Origin: Smaragdicoccus niigatensis DSM 44881 = NBRC 103563
GTDB lineage: Bacteria; Actinomycetota; Actinomycetes; Mycobacteriales; Mycobacteriaceae
Length of the DNA stretch: 64,000 nucleotides
NCBI RefSeq assembly: GCF_000380645.1
Contig: NZ_AQXZ01000017.1
Coordinates: 434,001 to 498,000, forward strand
Direction: 5' to 3'
Shown: piece by piece, positions 53,299-62,046 of the stretch
Position numbering within the stretch: position 1 is the stretch's first letter
Layout of the letters: every line of letters starts with the position of its first letter
Made by a program: the position numbers and the translations under genes
Notes under the pieces: model-generated
What the model saw: the letters and a program-made list of their open reading frames with translations, nothing else
What the model was told of the DNA's origin: nothing
Database searches by the model: none

Positions 53299-54321
53299 TC
53301 ACTGCGGTTTGACGATGCTCCGTAGCGCGCGACGGGCGGCCACCAGTCGGTTCCGCACCGGGATCGGGATCCGGTTGATGACCTCGGTACGAAGTGCGCG
53401 TACCCCGGTCGCCGGGGTTGAACCCGGGCTGCGGTCGAAGGTCTCGGCGAGCACCTTCTTCTCGTGCTCGATCTCGTCGGTGGAGAGGGTGGCGGGCGCG
53501 GGACCCGACCCCTTCTGCCAGAAGACTCCGCTCCAGTCGACGGTGCGGATGAGATCGTCGATTCCGTTGTCCCGACGGAAGTCGTTGATCGCCTCGCGGC
53601 AGCCTTCGATCGCGTAGTCGTCGACGATGATGTACCCACCGTCGGAGACCTTGGAATAGAGGTTGACCAGCGCGTCGATGGTCGACTCGTACATGTCGCC
53701 GTCGAGCCGTAGGACGGCGAGCTTCTCGATGGGCGCACCCGGGAGCGACTCCGAGAAGAACCCCTTCAGGAAGACGACCTGGTCGTCGAGCAACCCGTAG
53801 CGACGGAAGTTCTCTGCGACCTGCTCCTCCGACACGGCAAGCTGCCGGAATCGGTGGAAGGGCGCGCCGAGGGCGTCGAGCGGGTACTTCGATGCGTTCG
53901 CCTTCGGCAAGCCCTCGAAGGAGTCCGCAACCCAGACCCGCCGGCTCTTGTCGCCGTGCGCCGCGAGGATGCCGCGCATGAAGATGCACGCACCGCCGCG
54001 CCAGACGCCGGTTTCGATGAGGTCGCCGGAGATGTCGTGCTTGAGAACGTCCTCGACACAGAACTGGAGGTTGTTCATGCGCTTGGCGCCGATCATCGAG
54101 TGCGCGAGTTTTGGCCAATCGCGCCCGTTCTCGCGCATCATCGCGCCATGGCTGTCGGCGTCGCGGCCGCTCGTGTTTCCGTCGGCGCCACGCCACAGCA
54201 TCATGGTGAGCGAGTCACGCAGAAGGTCGATATAGCGATTGCGAATGTCATCCGAGGTCACGACGTCACCCAACTCGGCAGTGTTTGCGACACTGGTCGC
54301 ACCATCAGTCACGGCAGCCAT
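53299..54321 (-). CDS. TylF/MycF-like O-methyltransferase (second copy)
   Basis: A 340-aa methyltransferase of the TylF/MycF family. It has VADSFEGLPKAN, LIETGVWRGGACIFMRG (motif I), AVLRLDGDMYESTIDAL and GGYIIVDDYAIEGCREAINDF. It is longer than the copy at 50064 because of N- and C-terminal extensions. It probably O-methylates another sugar position. ATG start. It follows the methyltransferase at 54392 on the minus strand and converges with the flippase gene. Confidence 0.87.
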   Translation of the reverse strand: MAAVTDGATSVANTAELGDVVTSDDIRNRYIDLLRDSLTMMLWRGADGNTSGRDADSHGAMMRENGRDWPKLAHSMIGAKRMNNLQFCVEDVLKHDISGDLIETGVWRGGACIFMRGILAAHGDKSRRVWVADSFEGLPKANASKYPLDALGAPFHRFRQLAVSEEQVAENFRRYGLLDDQVVFLKGFFSESLPGAPIEKLAVLRLDGDMYESTIDALVNLYSKVSDGGYIIVDDYAIEGCREAINDFRRDNGIDDLIRTVDWSGVFWQKGSGPAPATLSTDEIEHEKKVLAETFDRSPGSTPATGVRALRTEVINRIPIPVRNRLVAARRALRSIVKPQ

Positions 54322-54391
54322 GCTAATGGGCAGTGTACGTTTTCTGTCGTCTAATCAGTCGACAACCATTCAGCGGACAATTCGGACGCGT

Positions 54392-55357
54392 TCAGTCGTC
54401 GATTCGGGCGAGATAAAAGCAGGCTTGATCGCCTTCGCCGGACTCGTTGAGCTCTCGTGCCCGGGCTTCCATCTGACGCACCTCGTCGGGCGTGAAGATC
54501 GCGTCCTTCGGTCCGGTCAGTAATGAACGTGGGTCCTCGAGGGGGATGTCGCGCTCGTACTGTTCGCTGCCCCAGATCTGCGCGGCCTGCGAATCCCGGA
54601 TGGCATTCACGATCTTGAAGCCGGTCCGTTGTGCGAGTAATCCGAGGCTCGCCTCCGTCTGGATGCAGATGTGCCGCGGTGCGTCGAGTTGGACCCAGTT
54701 CTGTCGATACTTGCGCCACGCGTAGGAGTCGGCGACCGGAGTCCGGATCAACAGCAGTCCGCCAGGTGCCAGGAGGTCTGCGGTGAGCTTGAGCGTTGCT
54801 TCCGGGTCGAGCACGTGCTCGAACGAGTGGTGCATCATGACGAAATCGAACTTCTCGCCGGCGAGATCACCGAGTTCGCCCTTGATGATCCGTCCCGTGG
54901 TGCCGATCCTTCGGCTCGCGTCGGTGAACGGGTCGACACCCGTGACGTTCTTGAATCCGGCCTTGAACATGTCTTCCAAAAGGCGACCCGAGCCGCATCC
55001 GACATCGAGGATGCGGGCATCCCAGGCGAGCTTCGCGGGGATGACCCAGTTCGTCCAGTCCGGCTTGCCGAGTGCTCGCTCCAGGGCGCGCCCGACGAGC
55101 GATGGTTTGCCCAGGGCCTGGCGGGAACGAATCGTACGGAGCCGATCTTTGATGGGCTGCGCGCGACCAGCCATCGAGTAGTAGTCGGTCTCGTAGTACG
55201 GCGACAGATCGTCCGGAATATCCAGCAGCTGCAATGAGCCACACTCGACGCACTCGGCGTAGTGGAACTCCGTACGGAGACCGAACATCATCTCGCGCGC
55301 GGTGTACGTCTTGTTCCCACGGCTGTTACTGCAGATGCGGCAAACCGGTTCGGCCAT
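54392..55357 (-). CDS. class I SAM methyltransferase with N-terminal zinc-like motif
   Basis: A 321-aa methyltransferase. The N-terminus has a Cys cluster (VCRICSN and YAECVECGSLQLL), as in the sugar C-/N-methyltransferase or TylCIII-like group with a zinc-binding start. The SAM domain has ILDVGCGSGRLLEDMF and FDFVMMHHSFEHVLDPEATL (motif with HHSFEH), then PGGLLLIRTP. The target is probably a sugar or polyprenyl-linked glycan. Start at ATG 55357. The frame is open upstream, but homology begins with the Cys cluster. Confidence 0.8.
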   Translation of the reverse strand: MAEPVCRICSNSRGNKTYTAREMMFGLRTEFHYAECVECGSLQLLDIPDDLSPYYETDYYSMAGRAQPIKDRLRTIRSRQALGKPSLVGRALERALGKPDWTNWVIPAKLAWDARILDVGCGSGRLLEDMFKAGFKNVTGVDPFTDASRRIGTTGRIIKGELGDLAGEKFDFVMMHHSFEHVLDPEATLKLTADLLAPGGLLLIRTPVADSYAWRKYRQNWVQLDAPRHICIQTEASLGLLAQRTGFKIVNAIRDSQAAQIWGSEQYERDIPLEDPRSLLTGPKDAIFTPDEVRQMEARARELNESGEGDQACFYLARIDD

Positions 55358-55409
55358 GCGCGACTCCGACTTCGTCGTTGGTAGGGGGAGGGAGGTTGGG
55401 GGAAAGGGA

Positions 55410-56582
55410 TCAGCGCCGAGCGAGTGCGGCGTGCCGGGCGGTCGTCGGGGTGAAGAGCTTGACGAGCGTCTTGCGGACGACGGGGGTGTTGCGTTCGAAA
55501 AGCCACCACAGTGGTACGACGAGCACCACGGTGACGGCACTCACCGCGTAGACGGCGATGCCCCGCGACAGCGCACTGTCACTCCACAATCCCGTCCCGG
55601 CGGCGATGATCAACTCGACGATCGGGCTGTGGAACGCGTACAGCGTGTAGGAAATGGTGCCGAGCTTGGCCAGGCGGGCGACCGACCGTCCGTGGAAGTA
55701 CGTCGGGTTGGCGATCAGGATCACGATGAGCGGCGTGGCCGCGGCGCCGACGAGCAACAGGGTCGGCGGATACCCGGCGTGCATGAGGTTCGAAACGATC
55801 ATGGCCAGGCCCAGGATGCACAGCGACGCGAAGACCGACAGTAGGTAGTGCTTCATCACGAAGCGCATGACCCCGTGCTCGCGGCTCTGCATGATCTTCG
55901 GCTCGAAGTAGGCAATGGCCGCGCCCAACAACCAGGCCGGCACGAACAGATAGACGTCCTTGCCGAAGAGGACCGAACCAGCGACGATCACCACGAGCAT
56001 GGTGATTGCCTGCCGGTAATTGCCACGTCGAACCGTGTACCAGAGAGCCGCGAACGCGGCGAACAGGACGTAGAACCAGAATTCGAACGCCAGTGACCAC
56101 AGGGGACCGTTCGACCCGAAGCTGGGGCACCGCGCGTACATGAGGAACACGGCGTTGCATGCTGCCGAAGACACCGTCAGCGGCTGGCTGCCCTCGGGAA
56201 CCAGGCTGAACAGGTACGGGTAGTGCATGTGCGAGAACACGTTGAGAATCGCGGTCACGGCGAGCGCCGGCAGCAATACCGTCCACAATCGTGACAGACG
56301 GCTGCCCATATAGAACGACCAACTGAATCGGTTTGCCGCCTGGCCGCGAAGCACCTGGCCACCGACCAGATAACCACTGAGCACGAAGAAGACCGCCACT
56401 GCTTCGCGTGCGAATGATGTCGGAATCATCGACAGCAGTTCCAGGCCTCCGGTCGGGGTCTGCACGCCGGACATCTGAACTACCGTGCGGCGGGCATGGG
56501 CGAGTAGCACCAGCAACGCAGCAACACCGCGGACCACATCCAACGCCAGGTTGGCGTGCTTGTCCGGCGCAGGCGCCTCCAT
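55410..56582 (-). CDS. acyltransferase 3 (OafA/YrhL-like)
   Basis: A 390-aa integral membrane acyltransferase of family 3, with about ten hydrophobic segments. The family signature LDVVRGVAALLVLLAHARR near the N-terminus supplies the catalytic-type His, and FFVLSGYLVGGQVL follows. Such proteins O-acetylate surface polysaccharides outside the membrane. ATG 56582 has GAGGAGG just upstream. It is the first gene of the minus-strand run with the methyltransferases at 54392 and 53299. Confidence 0.88.
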   Translation of the reverse strand: MEAPAPDKHANLALDVVRGVAALLVLLAHARRTVVQMSGVQTPTGGLELLSMIPTSFAREAVAVFFVLSGYLVGGQVLRGQAANRFSWSFYMGSRLSRLWTVLLPALAVTAILNVFSHMHYPYLFSLVPEGSQPLTVSSAACNAVFLMYARCPSFGSNGPLWSLAFEFWFYVLFAAFAALWYTVRRGNYRQAITMLVVIVAGSVLFGKDVYLFVPAWLLGAAIAYFEPKIMQSREHGVMRFVMKHYLLSVFASLCILGLAMIVSNLMHAGYPPTLLLVGAAATPLIVILIANPTYFHGRSVARLAKLGTISYTLYAFHSPIVELIIAAGTGLWSDSALSRGIAVYAVSAVTVVLVVPLWWLFERNTPVVRKTLVKLFTPTTARHAALARR

Positions 56583-56771
56583 AATTCCTCCTCAGGTACG
56601 CGCACATGCTAGACCCCGGTCGTCGGGCGCGAACCCATAAACGAGTGGGTATTTGTCAAGCCCCAAAACGAAGGACGATTCGCCAGAATTTCGGCAGGAA
56701 TCCCGACCGATCTGCGAGGCAGTTCGGCTAGGGTTTGTCCGCGCTATCCCGACCCATTGCGAGGAGCCACA

Positions 56772-57662
56772 ATGCCGAAGCCGTCCCAGAAGACGACCGC
56801 TCTGGGTAGAGCCGGTTGGACGATCCTCGGGAAGGCGACGGCTCCGCTGCGTGGACGGGGTCTGGCGACCCGTTTCCCCATTCTGTGGACCGCACATTCG
56901 CGAGTGCGACGGGCGCTCGGCGTCAACCGCGTGCAAGTACTCGGCCACGATTTCGAGGTCGACGCCAACGACACCCTGCACATTGCAATGCGCGGTAGCT
57001 ACGAACTCGAAGAGACCGCCTGGTACCAGGCGAACGTCAAGACCGGAGACGTGGTTCTGGAGGTCGGGGCGAACATCGGATACTTCACGTTGTTGTTCGC
57101 CAAGCTCGTCGGCCCGACGGGGCTGGTGCTCGCCTTCGAGCCGGACCCGGAGATCTCGGCAATCCTTCGCCGGAACGTCGCGCGGAACGGATACCACAAC
57201 GTCGACATTCGCCAGGTTGCCGCCGGTGCGGTTTCCGAACAGCGGCAGTTGCACTACTCGAGCGAGAATCGCGGCGATAATCGCTTCTTCGCCCTCGACG
57301 GTGACACATCGTCGGTCGCGGTGGAAGTGCGTGCGCTCGACGATGAACTTGAGGGGCTCGGCCGTCCGATCGACCTGCTCAAGATGGACATCCAGGGCTT
57401 CGAGCCGATCGCCTTGGCCGGCATGCACCGCGTGCTGAGCACCAACCCACCCAAGCGGATCCTCATGGAGTTTTGGCCGGATGGGATCACGGCGATGGGC
57501 AACGATCCGGCGGCGCTGCTGACGACGCTGCGCGGTGCGGGTTACTCGATCGGCGAGCTCGACTCGGGCGTTGTCAAGCCGGTGGACGACGCGGAACTGA
57601 CGGCACGATTCACGCCGGGCGACAAGCGCTGGGTCAACCTCGTGTGCGAGCGCCGCTCGTAG
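56772..57662 (+). CDS. FkbM-family methyltransferase
   Basis: A 296-aa methyltransferase of the FkbM family. VVLEVGANIGYFTLLFAKLVGPTG is the SAM motif, with VLAFEPDPEISAIL, RALDDEL and LLKMDIQGFEPIALAGMHRVL, which are classic FkbM features. In glycan loci these enzymes O-methylate sugars. GAGGAG lies 6 bases before ATG 56772. A -10-like TAGGGT sits at 56729-56734. It is the first plus-strand gene of a small block with the acyl-ACP genes. Confidence 0.9.
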   Translation: MPKPSQKTTALGRAGWTILGKATAPLRGRGLATRFPILWTAHSRVRRALGVNRVQVLGHDFEVDANDTLHIAMRGSYELEETAWYQANVKTGDVVLEVGANIGYFTLLFAKLVGPTGLVLAFEPDPEISAILRRNVARNGYHNVDIRQVAAGAVSEQRQLHYSSENRGDNRFFALDGDTSSVAVEVRALDDELEGLGRPIDLLKMDIQGFEPIALAGMHRVLSTNPPKRILMEFWPDGITAMGNDPAALLTTLRGAGYSIGELDSGVVKPVDDAELTARFTPGDKRWVNLVCERRS

Positions 57663-57738
57663 GTGCCCGGCGGTTCCCACGCGCAATGTCGATTTCGACC
57701 GAAACGCACCAATGCGACTTTGTAAACAATTCAACGAC

Positions 57739-57771
57739 TTGACAGACGCCGCGGTACTTCCTCACTAGTGT
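57739..57771 (+). promoter_or_regulatory. candidate promoter of the acyl-ACP block
   Basis: TTGACA at 57739-57744 is a perfect -35 hexamer. TAGTGT at 57766-57771 fits the TANNNT -10 pattern, but the 21-base spacing is long, so the pairing is uncertain. It would drive the AMP-ligase gene at 57818. Confidence 0.35.
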
Positions 57772-57817
57772 TCCTCACGGCGTTCAGCAGGACGCCGCCG
57801 GCCACTGGAGGTCTGTC

Positions 57818-59179
57818 TTGATCGAGCTGCTGCGTCGTGCCGCTGCGGTCAGTCCAGATGGTGTCGCGGTGGTCGAGTCGGCCTCCAACGCTGTCACGTA
57901 CCGCGATCTCCTGAATTCGAGTGAACGTCTTGCGTCGGCGATCGCGGCACGTGAGATCACCAGTTTCGGAATCGCGTCGACCGATGCCGCGCAGGTTCTC
58001 GGGCTGCTCGGTGCAGCGTCTCTGGTTGGTGCCCGAGCGTGTGTGCTGCCGCCGGTCGACCTGTCCGAAGCGCTCGTCATTGCCGACCGCTTCGATCTCG
58101 ACGTGGTCGTCGCTCCGGACGTGCCCGCCGGCGAGTTCTCCAATGTTCTCCCGCTGGCGGAGCTGGAACTGGCGGCAAGCGAACCGATGGCGGGGAAGCT
58201 GCCGGCACAACGGCGGCACCTGGTCCTGACCACCGGTTCGACCGGCACTCCGAAGGGGATCGTTCACGATTGGTCGCGCTTGACCGAGCCTGCGCTGCGC
58301 GTGGACCCCGATCGACAATCGATGTCTCAGAAATGGCTGTTGGCCTATGGCGTGCACCAATTCGGCGGACTTCAGGTTCTCCTGCACGTGTGTGCCGTCG
58401 CTGCCACCTTGGTGGCGCCGGTTCCGCGTCGGCCCGCGGCCGGACTTGCGGCGATGCGCGAGTTCGGGGTGACGCATGCGAGTGCGACGCCGACGTATTG
58501 GCGGTTCCTCATGTCCGAGATGCGCGCGGACGGCGGGCCGCTTCCCGCACTCGAACAGATCACCATGGGCGGGGAGGCGTCCAGTCCGGACCTTCTCGAT
58601 GCGCTGCGCGGGGAGTTCCCGCAAGCCCGGATCACCCAGGTGTATGCCGCCACGGAATTCGGTGCGATCAACGTGAGCGACGGCCTGGCCGGGCTGCCCC
58701 TGAGCCTGCTCGATGACGACAATCCGTCGGACGTCCAGTTGCGTATCGACAACGGCGAACTGTTGGTGCGGTCGCGAGTCGGGATGATCGCCGAATACGG
58801 GCGGGCCGCTGCGGCATCGGACGGTTGGCGGCCCACCGGCGACCTCGTCGAAGTCGTCGATGGCCGCATCCGCTTCCGCGGACGCACGTCCGAGGTGATC
58901 AACGTGGGCGGGGTCAAGGTCCACCCGTTGCCGGTCGAGGAACGCGTGACCGCGACGGCCGGCGTCCAGGCGGCGCGGGTTTTCGGGCGGTCGAATGCGC
59001 TGACCGGCATGGTCGTGGCCGTCGAGCTGGTGGTCGCACCCGGCTTCGTACGGGAGAACGTGATCGGAGCTGTGCGAAATGCCTGTCAGGATCTGGCCGC
59101 CGAGGCGCGTCCGCGCAGCGTGCGAGCGGTCGACGAGATTGCGTCAGTCGGCGGAAAAATCGTGAGGAGAACAGTCTAG
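57818..59179 (+). CDS. AMP-dependent acyl ligase
   Basis: A 453-aa ANL-superfamily enzyme. Core motifs are LTTGSTGTPKGIVHDW (A3), YAATEFGAIN (A5), GWRPTGDLVEVV (A7), FRGRTSEVINVGGVKVHP (A8) and GGKIVRRTV with the catalytic Lys near the C-terminus (A10). It is shorter than many acyl-CoA ligases. With an SDR and an ACP directly downstream it probably loads an acid onto that ACP. The TTG start has GGAGG 7 bases upstream. The identity of the acid is unknown. Confidence 0.86.
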   Translation: MIELLRRAAAVSPDGVAVVESASNAVTYRDLLNSSERLASAIAAREITSFGIASTDAAQVLGLLGAASLVGARACVLPPVDLSEALVIADRFDLDVVVAPDVPAGEFSNVLPLAELELAASEPMAGKLPAQRRHLVLTTGSTGTPKGIVHDWSRLTEPALRVDPDRQSMSQKWLLAYGVHQFGGLQVLLHVCAVAATLVAPVPRRPAAGLAAMREFGVTHASATPTYWRFLMSEMRADGGPLPALEQITMGGEASSPDLLDALRGEFPQARITQVYAATEFGAINVSDGLAGLPLSLLDDDNPSDVQLRIDNGELLVRSRVGMIAEYGRAAAASDGWRPTGDLVEVVDGRIRFRGRTSEVINVGGVKVHPLPVEERVTATAGVQAARVFGRSNALTGMVVAVELVVAPGFVRENVIGAVRNACQDLAAEARPRSVRAVDEIASVGGKIVRRTV

Positions 59180-59181
59180 TA

Positions 59182-59922
59182 ATGACGGAACAGGGTCGAG
59201 TCGTCATCATCACGGGCGGCAGTCGTGGCTTGGGCGCCGGACTCATGCGGGCGTACCTGAAGCATGGCGATCGCGTCGCGACGTGCGCTCGCTCGCGCAC
59301 CGCTGAGGTCGACGCCTGGGAGAGCGACCCGGAGACGCGGGATCGATTTCTCTTCTCGACCGCCGACCTGTCGCGTCAGGAAGAGGCGCGTTCGTTCGTT
59401 GGACAGGTCGTCGAACGTTGGGGTGCGCCGGACATTCTCATCAACAACGCCGGCGTGGCGCGGGACGGAATGCTGGCCCTCACCTCGGACGAGGACATCG
59501 ACGTTGTCGTCGACCTGAATCTCAAAGGCACGTTCTATATGACGCGCCTGGTGAGCCGGCGCATGCTCGCCCGCGGCGGCGGACACATCGTCAACGTGTC
59601 GTCGATCGTCGGCCGAAGCGGCTACCGCGGTCTGTCTGTTTACAGTGCGACCAAGGCGGCGCTCGACGGGTTCACGCGCGCAATGGCGCGTGAGCTCGGG
59701 TCGCGCGGAATCATGGTCAACGCTATCGCGCCCGGCTATCTCGACACCGAGATGAGTGGCCAGCTCGAGCAGGGGCAGCTCACTCAGATCGTGCGGCGAA
59801 CGCCCGCTGGTCGCCTCGGTACTCCGGAAGACATCGCCCGGACCGCCATGTTCTTGACCTCCCCGGACAACGGGTACCTGACGGGTCAGGTTCTCGTCGT
59901 CGACGGAGGTCTCACCTGCTGA
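59182..59922 (+). CDS. FabG-like SDR oxidoreductase
   Basis: A 246-aa classical SDR resembling 3-oxoacyl-ACP reductase. VVIITGGSRGLGAGL is the NADP site, followed by NNAGVARDG, NVSSIVGRSGYRGLSVYSATKAAL (Ser-Tyr-Lys) and NAIAPGYLDTEM. Placed between the acyl ligase and the ACP gene, it likely reduces a keto group on the ACP-bound acyl chain. ATG starts 2 bp after the ligase stop, with GAGGAGA upstream. An alternative is a sugar or polyol dehydrogenase. Confidence 0.9.
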   Translation: MTEQGRVVIITGGSRGLGAGLMRAYLKHGDRVATCARSRTAEVDAWESDPETRDRFLFSTADLSRQEEARSFVGQVVERWGAPDILINNAGVARDGMLALTSDEDIDVVVDLNLKGTFYMTRLVSRRMLARGGGHIVNVSSIVGRSGYRGLSVYSATKAALDGFTRAMARELGSRGIMVNAIAPGYLDTEMSGQLEQGQLTQIVRRTPAGRLGTPEDIARTAMFLTSPDNGYLTGQVLVVDGGLTC

Positions 59923-59977
59923 CGATCCGCCAGCAGTCCTGTCAACGCTCGACAAACCAGTTCTGGAAAGGAATGAA

Positions 59978-60220
59978 GTGCACCAGCAGACGGTATCGGT
60001 CATCGCGGTTATCAATGGGCTCCTGGAGCGCAACGGCAAAGCCGGTCTGCAGCTCGACGCGACGACCCCACTGTATGGCGACGAGAACGCGCTGAACCTG
60101 GACTCATTGCAGACCGCGGAGCTCTCCGCGATCCTCGAAGACGAACTGGGATCGGACCCGTTCAGTGCCGGGCTCAACGTGCGAACCGTCGGCGAGATCC
60201 TGGACTTCTACGCGGCCTGA
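59978..60220 (+). CDS. acyl carrier protein
   Basis: An 80-aa acidic carrier protein with the phosphopantetheine attachment motif ALNLDSLQTAEL, Ser43 being the modified residue. The rest fits the four-helix ACP fold. It is encoded between an AMP ligase/SDR pair and an acyltransferase, so it is probably dedicated to that module rather than to fatty-acid synthesis. GTG start with AAAGGAATGAA upstream. No ketosynthase lies nearby. Confidence 0.9.
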   Translation: MHQQTVSVIAVINGLLERNGKAGLQLDATTPLYGDENALNLDSLQTAELSAILEDELGSDPFSAGLNVRTVGEILDFYAA

Positions 60221-60269
60221 CGGGCTTCGCGCATCCAGGATCACACCAACTAATTGAGGATTGAAGTAC

Positions 60270-60932
60270 ATGCGCGCCCTGCTCACGACGTTGATCTTCC
60301 TGCTGCCGCCAGGCCGCCTGAAGAACCGATTGCTGAACGCTCTCGGACATGACGTCCATCCGAAGGCACGTGTTGGTATGTGCCTGGTTCGCAACGTGGA
60401 CAAGTTCGAACTCGACGAGGGCGTCGGAATCGGACACTTCAACATCTTCCGCGGACTGGCGCTCGTTCGAATGGGCCGGGGGTCCCTCATCCACCAGTTG
60501 AACTGGATCACGGGATGTTCGGGGCATGAGGTCGGCGCGGAGGACAACGGCTATCTCCGGCAATTGCACATGGCGACGAACTCCCACATCGTGAGCCGGC
60601 ACGTCATCGACTGCGGTGGCGGTCTGGTCATGGAGGACGACTCGTGGATCACCGGAGTTCGAACCACGGTGATGTCCCATTCGTTCGACCCGGTGAACGG
60701 TGGAGTCATGCTCCTGCCGGTGCGTTTGGAGAGCGGGTCCATCATCGCCACGTGTTGCACGGTGTTGCCGGGAAGCGTCATCGGTACGGACACGTTGGTC
60801 GCGGCCGGTTCGACGATCTGGGCCAAGCAGATTCTCAATGAGAAGTCGCTTTATGGCGGAGCGCCGGCGCGCCGGCTGGGGCCGCTCGAGCTTGCGGCCG
60901 TGTTGAAGCAGCGCAACCGGTACGTCGGCTAG
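60270..60932 (+). CDS. LbH acyltransferase, probable acceptor of the ACP-bound acyl group
   Basis: A 220-aa hexapeptide acyltransferase. VGIGHFNIFRGLALVRMGRGSLIHQLNW, VMEDDSWITGVRTTVMSHSFDP and GTDTLVAAGSTIWAKQI form the beta-helix, with His in the SHSFD segment. The stretch before the helix is hydrophobic. Sitting 49 bp after the ACP gene, it may transfer that acyl group to a sugar. ATG 60270 has GAGGA 9 bases upstream. An in-frame TTG lies at 60261. The role is inferred from context. Confidence 0.82.
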   Translation: MRALLTTLIFLLPPGRLKNRLLNALGHDVHPKARVGMCLVRNVDKFELDEGVGIGHFNIFRGLALVRMGRGSLIHQLNWITGCSGHEVGAEDNGYLRQLHMATNSHIVSRHVIDCGGGLVMEDDSWITGVRTTVMSHSFDPVNGGVMLLPVRLESGSIIATCCTVLPGSVIGTDTLVAAGSTIWAKQILNEKSLYGGAPARRLGPLELAAVLKQRNRYVG

Positions 60933-60957
60933 CGCCGGGAAGCTCGCGGCAATCGCG

Positions 60958-62043
60958 TCAGCGGGCTTCCCATACGCGCTGGTAGACCGATAGATATTTG
61001 TCGACCGTCCGTGCCCAGGTGAACTGCTTCACCTGGACGAACCCGGCGCTCCGCATGCGGTCCGCAAGACCGGAGTCCGTCAGCAGACCTCCCAGATGGT
61101 CGGCCAGCGCAGCGTGGTCGGTGGGGTCGGCCGTCAGCGCCGCATCGCCGGCCACTTCCACCACGGGCGCAATGTTCGACGTCACGACCGGCAGTCCACA
61201 TGCCATTGCCTCGAGCGGCGGCCAGCCCATGCCTTCCCACAACGACGGGAAGATCATGGCGTCGGCCGCGTTGAGGATCTCGACCAGTTCGTCGTCGGAG
61301 ATGCGGCCGAGTTCGCGAATGTGATCGGTGACGCCGAAGGATTCGGTGAGCGCCGGTGAAATGGGATCGCCAACGTGCAGGAGCCTCGCCTCGACGCCCT
61401 GACGACGCACGCGTGCGAGCGCATCGACGATTCCGGTCATGTTCTTATAGGGCGAATTACCCACGTGGACAATCAACGGGCCGTGTTCGCCGAGCCGCGA
61501 CCGGATCTCGGCCCGCTTGTCCTCGCTGAACTGGCGGAAACGTTCGTGAACGCCGACATGCGCAACGTCGATTCGCTCCGGATCGACGTCCAGCAATCGC
61601 ACGATGTCGGCCTTGGTTGCCGCGGTCAGCGCCACCACCGCGGCGGCCTTGCGTAGGTAGCTGATGCTGAATTTGAACTGCGCGAGGTGACGGGGCGGAA
61701 TCTTCTCGTCCGGAAACAGCTCCTTCGCCCGCAACAGGAACAAGTCGTGGCAGGAGATGATGGTCCGCCGCTTGGGCAGGAAGGCTGCGGTGTGTCCGAG
61801 CGAGTGGTCGGCGACGTGATAGATGTCCGCCTTGGCTCGGGCCGCACTGACCGGATAGAAGGCGAATCGTCCGGCCCAGTTCGACGTCGGGGGAGTCGGC
61901 CGCTGGACCGTGATCCCGCGTCCCTCGAGCCCGGCCGTCAGCTCGTCAGCGAGCCGGACCATGCTCGGCCGCCACTGTCCGACGGGGGAGATGAGCGTGG
62001 CGGTCTGCAGCGAGCGGTTCGAGTCGGTGTTCGACGAACGCAC
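60958..62043 (-). CDS. GT4-family glycosyltransferase
   Basis: A 361-aa GT-B glycosyltransferase. The N-terminal LISPVGQWRPSMVRLADELTAGL is followed by ISCHDLFLLRAKELFPDEKIPPRHL. The donor domain has PLIVHVGNSPYKNMTGIVDALA and MIFPSLWEGMGWPPLEAMACGLPVVTS, the clear E-x7-E region. The GTG start lies 3 bp after the upstream GT2 gene and has GGAG upstream, so both are co-transcribed. It ends convergent with the acyltransferase gene. Confidence 0.88.
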   Translation of the reverse strand: MRSSNTDSNRSLQTATLISPVGQWRPSMVRLADELTAGLEGRGITVQRPTPPTSNWAGRFAFYPVSAARAKADIYHVADHSLGHTAAFLPKRRTIISCHDLFLLRAKELFPDEKIPPRHLAQFKFSISYLRKAAAVVALTAATKADIVRLLDVDPERIDVAHVGVHERFRQFSEDKRAEIRSRLGEHGPLIVHVGNSPYKNMTGIVDALARVRRQGVEARLLHVGDPISPALTESFGVTDHIRELGRISDDELVEILNAADAMIFPSLWEGMGWPPLEAMACGLPVVTSNIAPVVEVAGDAALTADPTDHAALADHLGGLLTDSGLADRMRSAGFVQVKQFTWARTVDKYLSVYQRVWEAR

Positions 62044-62046
62044 CGG

